Shown one piece after another: positions 11,356 through 19,171 of a DNA stretch of 64,000 nucleotides; within the stretch, counting starts at the first letter, position 1; each line of letters opens with the position of its first letter. The position numbers and the translations under genes are program-made. The DNA is from an uncultured Amylibacter sp. Its GTDB lineage: Bacteria > Pseudomonadota > Alphaproteobacteria > Rhodobacterales > Rhodobacteraceae. Location of the stretch: the NCBI GenBank assembly GCA_947497475.1, contig CANMGS010000001.1:992001-1056000 (forward strand), in the 5' to 3' direction. The notes below the pieces were generated by a model. It did no database searches, was not told where the DNA came from, and saw nothing but the letters and a program-made list of their open reading frames with translations.

Positions 11356-12150
11356 TTACAGTAGCAGGCGACGCAAAAGGCCAACTTTTTTCAACTTGTT
11401 CTGCCCGCCTGCTGCATTTTCAGTTGAAATATGCGGGCTGATTGGCTGGGGCGCTATAGCTGTTTGCGAAGCAAGTACCGTATTAGTATTCGAAATTGTT
11501 TCTGAATAACTTTGCAAAAACTGCATGGCCTGTTCGTCTGTTAATCGATCATCTTTATCTTTTAGCATTGTGACGGTGACCAAGTGATTATTTTTGTTTA
11601 AAAAGCTTTTCCACACATTTTGTGAAACAGGCGAGTTTTGGTCTTTTATTTGCAAAAATACAGCATCGCTAGATTGCCGCTTATCTAAAATTGAAACAGC
11701 ATTCGCATCGCCAGATGTGCTGAGTGTTTTCAATCCTTCTGGAGAGCTCAAAAATTCTGAAATAGAGTTGATGTCATTTTCAGTTTCAAAAGAAGCAGTT
11801 TTTGCAACACTTGTGGTGACAAGCCCTGAAAACAATGTGCCATCCGTGGAATATTTGCCCTCTGTGCTAATGTTTCCACAGTTTGCAAAAATAAAGAATG
11901 TAGATTCTTCTGTGGTTTTACTGCTGGTCGTATCCTTGCAAAATCCAGGAGGTGGCGAAATTGTTATACTGCCAGAATCCAAAATCACCGTTTCGGTTTG
12001 AGGTGTAAGAATATGCTTTGTGGCGGTATTGGGTTTGAACGCCGAAGGAAGACCCGTATTCCCACAAGCACTTAAAACCAGCATGCCGCAAAGCAAACCA
12101 GTACCTACAAAAAAGCATCTTGGCTTATGCGCCAATGTCTGCTCGAACAA
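11356..12150 (-). CDS. Uncharacterised lipoprotein
   Basis: The N-terminus has a basic and hydrophobic stretch ending in the lipobox LSAC, with Cys29 as the lipidation site, so the mature protein is membrane-anchored and faces the periplasm. The remainder is Ser/Thr-rich and hydrophilic, with PPPGFCKD and IFANCGN supplying two cysteines that may form a disulfide. The C-terminus is basic (KKVGLLRRLLL). I recognise no domain. It is divergent from the CPBP protease gene across 129 bases. Confidence 0.6.
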   Translation of the reverse strand: MFEQTLAHKPRCFFVGTGLLCGMLVLSACGNTGLPSAFKPNTATKHILTPQTETVILDSGSITISPPPGFCKDTTSSKTTEESTFFIFANCGNISTEGKYSTDGTLFSGLVTTSVAKTASFETENDINSISEFLSSPEGLKTLSTSGDANAVSILDKRQSSDAVFLQIKDQNSPVSQNVWKSFLNKNNHLVTVTMLKDKDDRLTDEQAMQFLQSYSETISNTNTVLASQTAIAPQPISPHISTENAAGGQNKLKKVGLLRRLLL

Positions 12151-12279
12151 GATATTCCCCTCCGAAACCCGTTGTCCCTGATTACTCAGTTCGATACGCT
12201 ATAACAAGTTTCTGGTGAAAACGCATAACTTTTTATTAATCAATGTTGCGTTTGGCTGTCAGTTTTAAGGAAGATCAAA

Positions 12280-13173
12280 GTGTTACCGACTAAAAACCCC
12301 AAGTTTCAAGAATTTTATGCACCTGCAATGGCTACAAACCAAATCTGGAGATTGGGTGTTGGTATTGTCGTATTAGCAGTATTTTACTTTGTCTTCGTTT
12401 TCGCCCTTTTTGGTTCAATAAGTTATTTAGACAGTTCATTTGATGCAATGGGTTTGAATATGAATGACCCGAAAAGCATCATCATACTGCTGCTTAGCTT
12501 TTTTGGCATGTTCTTTGGCGTATTGCTTTCGGTAAGATTGCTACACAAACGCGGTTTAAAAAGCTTACTTGGCCAAAATATGCGCACCGTTACCCGAAAT
12601 GTCATTTACGGTTTTGCAATCGTATGTGTTCTGGCTGTCATAGGTATGTTTGTATTTTCCTTTATCGACCCGCCAACGCGTCAAATGGAACTCTCGGTTT
12701 GGCTGTCATGGATGATCTTTGCGATACCTTTGCTGTTTATTCAAATTCTATCAGAGGAATTAATTTTTCGCGGTTATTTCCAACAACAACTTGCAGCTCG
12801 ATTTGACAGTCGCTGGATTTGGTACGTATTGCCGTCTGTTGCATTCGGTATGCTACATTATGATGCTGAAACCATGGGCTCAAATGCATGGTTGGTTGTC
12901 GCACATACAACGCTATTTGGTTTGATTGCTGCGGATATTACAGCACGCACTGGCAATTTGGGCGCTGCAATCGGCATGCACTTTGCCAATAATTTGTTTG
13001 CATTAACTATTGTTACGCTTGATGGATCACTATCGGGATTAGGTCTCTATTTAACATCTGTACATGTGTCTGATGAAGAGCAAATCAGAAATATATTAAC
13101 TTTTGATCTTTGTCTGATGATTGCGCTCTATGGAGCGTTTTTATATTGGGCCAGAAACAAAGCCGAGTTGTGA
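12280..13173 (+). CDS. CPBP family intramembrane metalloprotease
   Basis: Multi-pass membrane protein with the CAAX-protease/bacteriocin-processing motifs: EE at 159-160 with Arg164 (SEELIFRGYF), His193 in FGMLHYD, and His234 in GMHFANN. About eight hydrophobic segments span the 297 residues. The start is GTG at 12280 with AAGGA seven bases before it; no better start is near. Such proteins cleave within the membrane, but the substrate is unknown and no bacteriocin or prenylation gene is nearby. Confidence 0.85.
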   Translation: MLPTKNPKFQEFYAPAMATNQIWRLGVGIVVLAVFYFVFVFALFGSISYLDSSFDAMGLNMNDPKSIIILLLSFFGMFFGVLLSVRLLHKRGLKSLLGQNMRTVTRNVIYGFAIVCVLAVIGMFVFSFIDPPTRQMELSVWLSWMIFAIPLLFIQILSEELIFRGYFQQQLAARFDSRWIWYVLPSVAFGMLHYDAETMGSNAWLVVAHTTLFGLIAADITARTGNLGAAIGMHFANNLFALTIVTLDGSLSGLGLYLTSVHVSDEEQIRNILTFDLCLMIALYGAFLYWARNKAEL

Positions 13174-13237
13174 TTGCAATTTCCAATGCCGCAACGTAAT
13201 TATAGTACCTGAATAACAACAAAGGTTCCCTTTACCC

Positions 13238-14143
13238 ATGAACTGGATTTCCAATTACGTCCGCCCACGGATTAACTCCTTGTTTTCACGTCGTGAAACA
13301 CCTGATAATTTGTGGACGAAATGTTCTGAGTGCGGAACTATGCTGTTTCACCGTGAATTGACTGAATCGCAAAACGTTTGCACCAATTGTGATCACCACA
13401 TGCACATCACGCCGCGTGAACGCTTTCAGGCGTTGTTTGACGGGGGTGTCTTTATTGAACTTGAAACTCAGCCACCTGTGGCTGACCCGCTGCATTTTAA
13501 AGATCAGAAAAAATATCCTGATCGTATGAAGGCAGCTGTGAAAAAGACAGGCGAACATGAAGCGATGCTTGTAGCCGAAGGTGAAATCGGACGCACACCA
13601 ATCGTTGCAGCCGGTCAAGACTTTTCATTCATGGGCGGCTCTATGGGCATGGCCGTGGGTAATGCAATTATCGGCGCGTGTGAGCGTGCTGTACAACGCA
13701 AATGCCCATTGGTTCTTTTTTCCGCTGCAGGTGGCGCGCGTATGCAAGAGGGTATCCTTTCGCTTATGCAAATGCCACGCACGACAGTTGCACTGCAAAT
13801 GTTAAAAGAGGCAGGTTTGCCGTTCATCGTAGTTCTGACACACCCAACAACAGGTGGTGTAACAGCCAGCTATGCCATGTTGGGTGATGTACATATCGCT
13901 GAACCAAAAGCGTTGATCTGTTTTGCGGGCCCACGCGTGATTGAACAAACGATCCGCGAAAAATTGCCAGAGGGCTTCCAACGGTCTGAATACCTTTTGG
14001 ATCATGGTATGCTAGACCGCGTCACACACCGCAAAGATATGCGAAATGAGTTGATTACGATCTGCCGTATGTTGATGAACTTACCGCCACAGATTGTGGG
14101 CGATCTTCCTGCGCCAAAAGCAGAAGAAACTAAGGACGCTTAA
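13238..14143 (+). CDS. accD: Acetyl-CoA carboxylase carboxyltransferase subunit beta
   Basis: Beta part of the carboxyltransferase that makes malonyl-CoA for fatty acid synthesis. The N-terminal zinc ribbon has Cys29, Cys32, Cys48 and Cys51; the crotonase-like domain holds SAAGGARMQEGILSL and TGGVTASYAMLGD. Length of 301 is normal. folC begins one base after its stop, the same accD-folC order known in E. coli and many proteobacteria. Confidence 0.95.
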   Translation: MNWISNYVRPRINSLFSRRETPDNLWTKCSECGTMLFHRELTESQNVCTNCDHHMHITPRERFQALFDGGVFIELETQPPVADPLHFKDQKKYPDRMKAAVKKTGEHEAMLVAEGEIGRTPIVAAGQDFSFMGGSMGMAVGNAIIGACERAVQRKCPLVLFSAAGGARMQEGILSLMQMPRTTVALQMLKEAGLPFIVVLTHPTTGGVTASYAMLGDVHIAEPKALICFAGPRVIEQTIREKLPEGFQRSEYLLDHGMLDRVTHRKDMRNELITICRMLMNLPPQIVGDLPAPKAEETKDA

Positions 14144-14144
14144 C

Positions 14145-15419
14145 GTGGCAACCCCTTCAAGTGATGTTGTTTTAGAACGACTTATGTCGTTGCACCCAAA
14201 GATCATCGATTTAACTTTGGATCGTATGACGCAATTGTTGGATGCGTTAGGGTCGCCAGAAGTGAACATTCCACCAGCAATTCATATTGCGGGTACGAAT
14301 GGCAAAGGCTCAACAGGTGCAATGATCCGCGCAGGATTGGAGGCATCTGGTGATAAGGTTCATGCTTACACGTCCCCACACCTTGCAAGGTTTCACGAAC
14401 GTATCCGTTTGGCGGGTGAGCTGATTGATGAAACGCTTTTGTCCGAGACTTTGGAAGAATGCGAACGCATCAATGGTGGCGTTCCAATCACTTATTTCGA
14501 AATCACCACTTGTGCTGCTTTCTTAGCGTTTTCGCGTGTTGCAGCAGATTACACAATTCTAGAAGTTGGGTTGGGTGGTCGTTTGGACGCAACCAATGTG
14601 ATTGATGAGCCTGCGTTAACATTCATCACGCCAGTTTCTGTAGATCATCAACAATATCTTGGTGAAACACTTGCGGAAATTGCTGGTGAAAAAGCGGGCA
14701 TATTAAAGCGCAATTGTTTCTGTGTTGTGGGCCCTCAAGAGGATGCAGCGCTAGAGGTTATTGAACGTCAAGCTGCACGCGTTGGTGCTACACTTAAAAT
14801 TCATGGTCAGCATTGGCATGTTTCGGAAGAAAACGGACGTTTAATTTTCCAAGATGAATACGGCCTGTTGGATTTACCGATGCCTGTTTTGTTGGGCGCA
14901 CACCAAGTACAAAATGCAGGTATGGTTGTGGCTGGTTTGCGGTTGCTTGGTAAATCCGAAGAGGATTGTGCAGCAGCATTAACCAAAACAGAATGGCCTG
15001 CGCGTATGCAGCGCCTGAAATCTGGCCCATTGATTGATGCGGCACCTGAAGCAGAGCTTTGGCTGGATGGCGGTCATAACGAAGCGGCTGGCGCAGCCAT
15101 TTCAAAACTGATGGCCGAACTACCCCAAAAGCCAACGCATATGGTTGTGGGTATGTTGAACACCAAAGATGTGTCTGGTTATTTGAACCACTTCTTGGAT
15201 GGCACAACCAGCCTGCAAGCCGTTTCTATTCCAGGTGAGGCAGCAACGCTCACAGCAGAAGAAACATCTACAGCGGCTGCTAAGCTAGGTTTTGATGCAT
15301 CTGAAGCGGATGATGTTTTTTCAGCTGTAAAAAACATCGTTGCCAAAGACAAAGCTGCGCGCATTCTGATTTGCGGGTCGCTTTATCTGGCTGGTAACAT
15401 CTTGCGCGAAAACGCATAA
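14145..15419 (+). CDS. folC: Bifunctional folylpolyglutamate synthase / dihydrofolate synthase
   Basis: Mur-ligase-type enzyme adding glutamate to dihydropteroate and folates. The ATP loop is IAGTNGKGSTGAMI, and LEVGLGGRLDATNV and LDGGHNEAA are the typical central and C-terminal motifs. I choose GTG at 14145 (AAGGA eight bases upstream, protein starts ATPSSDVVLERL), giving 424 residues; an earlier in-frame ATG lies inside accD. A hairpin begins at its stop codon. Confidence 0.93.
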   Translation: MATPSSDVVLERLMSLHPKIIDLTLDRMTQLLDALGSPEVNIPPAIHIAGTNGKGSTGAMIRAGLEASGDKVHAYTSPHLARFHERIRLAGELIDETLLSETLEECERINGGVPITYFEITTCAAFLAFSRVAADYTILEVGLGGRLDATNVIDEPALTFITPVSVDHQQYLGETLAEIAGEKAGILKRNCFCVVGPQEDAALEVIERQAARVGATLKIHGQHWHVSEENGRLIFQDEYGLLDLPMPVLLGAHQVQNAGMVVAGLRLLGKSEEDCAAALTKTEWPARMQRLKSGPLIDAAPEAELWLDGGHNEAAGAAISKLMAELPQKPTHMVVGMLNTKDVSGYLNHFLDGTTSLQAVSIPGEAATLTAEETSTAAAKLGFDASEADDVFSAVKNIVAKDKAARILICGSLYLAGNILRENA

Positions 15420-15445
15420 AAAAGGGCACCCAGTGAGTGCCCTTT
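15418..15445 (-). terminator. Intrinsic terminator of trxA, overlapping the folC stop
   Basis: AAAGGGCAC (15421-15429) and GTGCCCTTT (15437-15445) make a perfect 9-base stem with a 7-base loop. Read leftward it is followed by a run of six T, a standard terminator for trxA. Rightward there is no T-run, so it would stop folC transcription only weakly. Confidence 0.8.
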
Positions 15446-15466
15446 AGAATTCTATAATCTTAGCAA

Positions 15467-15787
15467 TTAAACAGAAGCGTCAATCCAATCAGCCAAAGCT
15501 GCTTTTGGTGCTGCGCCTGTTTTGTTTGCAACAACTTGACCATCTTTGAATAGGAACAATGCAGGGATACCACGCACGCCCAGCTGAGCTGGAGAGTTCG
15601 GGTTTTCATCTACGTTCACTTTCGCGATTTTCACTTTGCCAGCATATTCTTCTGACAGCTCTTCTAGAGAAGGGCCAATTTGTTTACATGGACCACACCA
15701 TTCCGCCCAAAAGTCTACAACAACAGGGATATCTGATCCTGTTACTTCTGCTGCGAATGTGTCGTCTGTTACTTTTACAGTTGCCAT
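15467..15787 (-). CDS. trxA: Thioredoxin 1
   Basis: Cytoplasmic disulfide reductase of 106 residues with active site WCGPC (Cys31, Cys34), the buried Asp in VDFWAEW, and the cis-proline loop [10 protein letters not shown] strong AAGGAG ribosome site lies upstream and an intrinsic terminator follows, so it can be a single-gene transcript. It sits between folC and addA as in other Rhodobacterales. Confidence 0.97.
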   Translation of the reverse strand: MATVKVTDDTFAAEVTGSDIPVVVDFWAEWCGPCKQIGPSLEELSEEYAGKVKIAKVNVDENPNSPAQLGVRGIPALFLFKDGQVVANKTGAAPKAALADWIDASV

Positions 15788-15819
15788 AATCTCGGCTCCT
15801 TAGTGTTTACGTTTTCCCC

Positions 15820-15848
15820 AACCTATGAACGCACCCGCAAAGGGTCAA
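15820..15848 (-). promoter_or_regulatory. Candidate sigma-70 promoter for trxA
   Basis: On the minus strand TTGACC (15843-15848) and TAGGTT (15820-15825) are separated by 17 bases, upstream of the trxA ribosome site. The -35 box is good and the -10 box only fair. It overlaps the last codons of addA. Confidence 0.4.
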
Positions 15849-18800
15849 GACATAGTCGAATTTTTCAATGCATCTATCACCAAATCGTGCGGTAATGACA
15901 TAAGTTTCTGCGTTTCTGTCCATAAAATAGCCCCTTCAACGCTGTGATCGGGATAGATTTGTTTCAAAGCGGAAACATATGCCCCCATTTGGCGCAATAA
16001 TCCATCGGGAATATCTTCGACTTTATCAGGGACAGTTTTGTTGCTTTTGAAATCAACTGCTAAAACGGTGTTATCTCGAACGATCAGGCGGTCAATGGCG
16101 CCATATACGGTTTCATTGTTCAATTCAGGGACCGCTGCACAAATATTGACTTCGGTTAATGCATTAGGGTCGAATAGGAATTCTAAGTCCGACTTATCCA
16201 AAATACGTACAGCAGTGCCATATATTTCGGCTGTATCCAGCACAGAGTTTTTCGGAAGCAATCTATCCGAAAGCTCTTTCCATGTCGACTTATGTGCATT
16301 GGGCAAGTGTTCTAATAGGCTGTGAATTAACGTTCCACGCAGTTTCGCAGTCTCTTCATCCATATGCTGCGATTCTGTTGGCAATGCTTTCGCACCGCCA
16401 AGGTTTGAAGGGGATAGCGTTACAGCACGTGGAGCAGCTAAAGGTGCCATAGAATGCAACCAATCAGGTTGTTCCACCTTCTGACCAGCATCTTTACTTT
16501 GCGCAGGCTTCAATTCTGTGGGCCAAAATTCATTTTGTAAAACCAACCCGCCATTAACGTGTTCTGCTCCAGCATTTTCCATGCCCTCAGAAACCAAGCG
16601 ATACCAAGGGTTACCGGACTTGCCTAACTTGCCAGCGCCACAAACCACCAACCAGTTTTCGGCACGTGTTAACCCCACATATAGCAACCGCAACCGTTCC
16701 TGTTGATCCAGTTCTTTACGCGCATCCAACACAGCGCGTTCCGCTTGGTTGGCATTTTCTTTGGCCGACTTCCAGCCAACCACATCTTCATCCAACGCAA
16801 CAACTTCCTGACTATCCCTGCTGCGGGCATCAACAGTGTCTGGAAGGATCACAATAGGTGCTTCCAAACCCTTTGACGCATGAACCGTCATCACCCGAAT
16901 TTGGCCAGAGCTACTGTCCATTTCCCGCTTGATTTCCACAGCGCCAGAGGCAAACCAGTTTAGAAATCCTGTTAAGGTCGGCGTTTCCGTTTGCTCATAT
17001 CGCATGGCTTGCGACAGTAGTTCGTCAATGCCATCTTCCGCTTCTTCACCCAATCGGTCCAACAGATTTTCACGCCCATGATGCCGCGTTAAAATGCGAT
17101 CGATCAATTCAAACGGGCGCATCCAATCGGCATGATCTAAAATGTCGTCAATTATTGCCTTAGCTGTTGGGAAAGCCTCTGCCTGTTCTCGAAAGCTTTG
17201 CCAAAGCGTACTTTTGCGCCCATGCGAAAGCGTAAATAATGCGCTTTCTGATATATTCAAAAGCGGCGACCGCATTGCTTCTGCCAAAGACAAATCATCC
17301 TCTGGCGTTGCAGCGAACTTTAGCAAAGACAATATGTCTTTTACCGCCAACTCATCGCCGATTTTTAAACGGTCAGCACCTGCCACATTTAAATCACGTG
17401 CTTTCAATTCTTTTATAATGGCGCGGAACAGCAAAGACCGTTTTTGCACAAGGATCAAAAAATCTCCCGCATGGACGGGCCGCAATCCATCATCCGTTTC
17501 AATCTGATGCCCGTTGGAAATTGTTGTATCAATCCATTCTGCGATCTGCGTTGCCAGCACCTGACGGGGGTCACTTTCACTGGGACGATCCAGTGGTTCA
17601 AACCACGGTTTATCATCTGGTTCAGGTTGTGCTTCAACCAATGGCCACAGTTCTACGCGGCCAGGCTTTTCAGATTTAAACGCGCGGTGTTTCACATCGC
17701 CAATAATCCCGCTTTTGGCATCGCCTACAAACGTATGATCCACTAAACGCAAAATCGGTTCGGCAGAGCGGAATGAAAACAACAGGCTTTGTTTGTGCAA
17801 CTGATTTTCAATGGCTGTTAGGCGCTTTTCAAACCAATCGCGCATTTCCCCAAAGTATTTTGGATCCGCCCCTTGGAACGAATAAATCGATTGTTTTTCA
17901 TCCCCCACAACGAAAATTGTGCGTTCCGTATCACTTGCACCTTGGCCTGAAGTGAACTCTTCGGTCAGGCACTCAATCAACCGCCACTGATCTGGGCTGG
18001 TATCCTGTGCCTCATCGACTAACACGTGATCAATGCCGCCATCCAAACGGTATAACACCCATTGCGACATAGAACTGTTTTGCAGCAGAGCCTGCGATTT
18101 TTCGATCAAGTCTTGGTAATCCAACTTACCATGCAATAATTTGTAGTTGTTATAGGCTTTCAGGAATGGTGTTGCGAAATCATAAAGTACAACAGCCCGT
18201 TCATAAGCTGAAACAGATACAAACGCCTCACGTGCGGCCTCTACACGCGCCATCAAATCATGCAGCTGTGATACCAACGCAACATTGGCTTCGCGCACAG
18301 CTTTGGTTGGTTTTAAGTTTGGTAACGCTTCAAACCGTTCTTTGTGTAGCATACAATTGATTAAAATTTGCAAGCGCGCTTGATCACTTTGTGCTGAAAG
18401 CGCCGCTTGAAAAGCCGCTCCCAGTTTTTTGTCATTCGCACCGCTTGCCAAAAGCAATGGTACCATATCAGTAAGCACAGCCAGATCATCTGCTTTCACC
18501 GTTGTTTGCGCAATCGTTTCTGCAGTCATATCTGGGATCAGACCAAAGTCAGCATGTGTTGGTCGCTTTGCAAACCCACGATGATTTTGTGCGATTGCTT
18601 GCAACAAGCTGTCTGGATCGGCTCCTGTATAAAACTCTGCCAATCGCTCAAAGGCGGGGCGTGCTTCACCTTCTGCCAAATGCTCTAAAATATCCGCGCG
18701 CACTTGCTGCGCTTGCCGATCTTCCAGAATTTCAAACTGGGGTGATACATGTGCTTCTAACGGGAATTGCCGCAACAGCGCATCGCAAAAGGCGTGAATG

Positions 18801-19171
18801 GTTTGGATTTTTAAACCACCAGGTGTTTCCAAAGCGCTGGCAAACAATGTACGTGCTTGCCGCAACCTGCTGTCATCTAAAAGCCCCGCGTCTTCACCTA
18901 GTTTTTCCAAGGTTCCGCGCAAGTCAGCATCAGGCATCATCGCCCATTCACCCAACCGTTTAAACAAACGGTTCTGCATTTCGGCAGCGGCTGCATTGGT
19001 ATAGGTCAGACACAGGATTTTTTGCGGGTCAGTGCCGTGCAACAACAAACGCGCCACGCGATCCGTCAAAACACGTGTCTTACCAGAGCCAGCATTAGCA
19101 GATACCCATGTCGATGCATTCGGGCGCGCCGCTGTGACCTGTGCTTGTGTTGCCTCATCAAACTGGATCAT
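15845..19171 (-). CDS. addA: Double-strand break repair helicase-nuclease subunit AddA
   Basis: UvrD-like helicase plus C-terminal RecB-type nuclease; with AddB it resects double-strand breaks for RecA loading. Motifs in order: Walker A NAGSGKTRVL near the N-terminus, Walker B VLVDEAQDTSPDQW, GDEKQSIYSFQGADP, MTVHASKGLEAPIV, LLYVGLTRAENWLVV, then GTLIHSLLEHLP and the nuclease residue block AVDFKSNK. The 1108 residues are full length for the alphaproteobacterial form. The start overlaps the addB stop by four bases. Confidence 0.95.
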   Translation of the reverse strand: MIQFDEATQAQVTAARPNASTWVSANAGSGKTRVLTDRVARLLLHGTDPQKILCLTYTNAAAAEMQNRLFKRLGEWAMMPDADLRGTLEKLGEDAGLLDDSRLRQARTLFASALETPGGLKIQTIHAFCDALLRQFPLEAHVSPQFEILEDRQAQQVRADILEHLAEGEARPAFERLAEFYTGADPDSLLQAIAQNHRGFAKRPTHADFGLIPDMTAETIAQTTVKADDLAVLTDMVPLLLASGANDKKLGAAFQAALSAQSDQARLQILINCMLHKERFEALPNLKPTKAVREANVALVSQLHDLMARVEAAREAFVSVSAYERAVVLYDFATPFLKAYNNYKLLHGKLDYQDLIEKSQALLQNSSMSQWVLYRLDGGIDHVLVDEAQDTSPDQWRLIECLTEEFTSGQGASDTERTIFVVGDEKQSIYSFQGADPKYFGEMRDWFEKRLTAIENQLHKQSLLFSFRSAEPILRLVDHTFVGDAKSGIIGDVKHRAFKSEKPGRVELWPLVEAQPEPDDKPWFEPLDRPSESDPRQVLATQIAEWIDTTISNGHQIETDDGLRPVHAGDFLILVQKRSLLFRAIIKELKARDLNVAGADRLKIGDELAVKDILSLLKFAATPEDDLSLAEAMRSPLLNISESALFTLSHGRKSTLWQSFREQAEAFPTAKAIIDDILDHADWMRPFELIDRILTRHHGRENLLDRLGEEAEDGIDELLSQAMRYEQTETPTLTGFLNWFASGAVEIKREMDSSSGQIRVMTVHASKGLEAPIVILPDTVDARSRDSQEVVALDEDVVGWKSAKENANQAERAVLDARKELDQQERLRLLYVGLTRAENWLVVCGAGKLGKSGNPWYRLVSEGMENAGAEHVNGGLVLQNEFWPTELKPAQSKDAGQKVEQPDWLHSMAPLAAPRAVTLSPSNLGGAKALPTESQHMDEETAKLRGTLIHSLLEHLPNAHKSTWKELSDRLLPKNSVLDTAEIYGTAVRILDKSDLEFLFDPNALTEVNICAAVPELNNETVYGAIDRLIVRDNTVLAVDFKSNKTVPDKVEDIPDGLLRQMGAYVSALKQIYPDHSVEGAILWTETQKLMSLPHDLVIDALKNSTMS

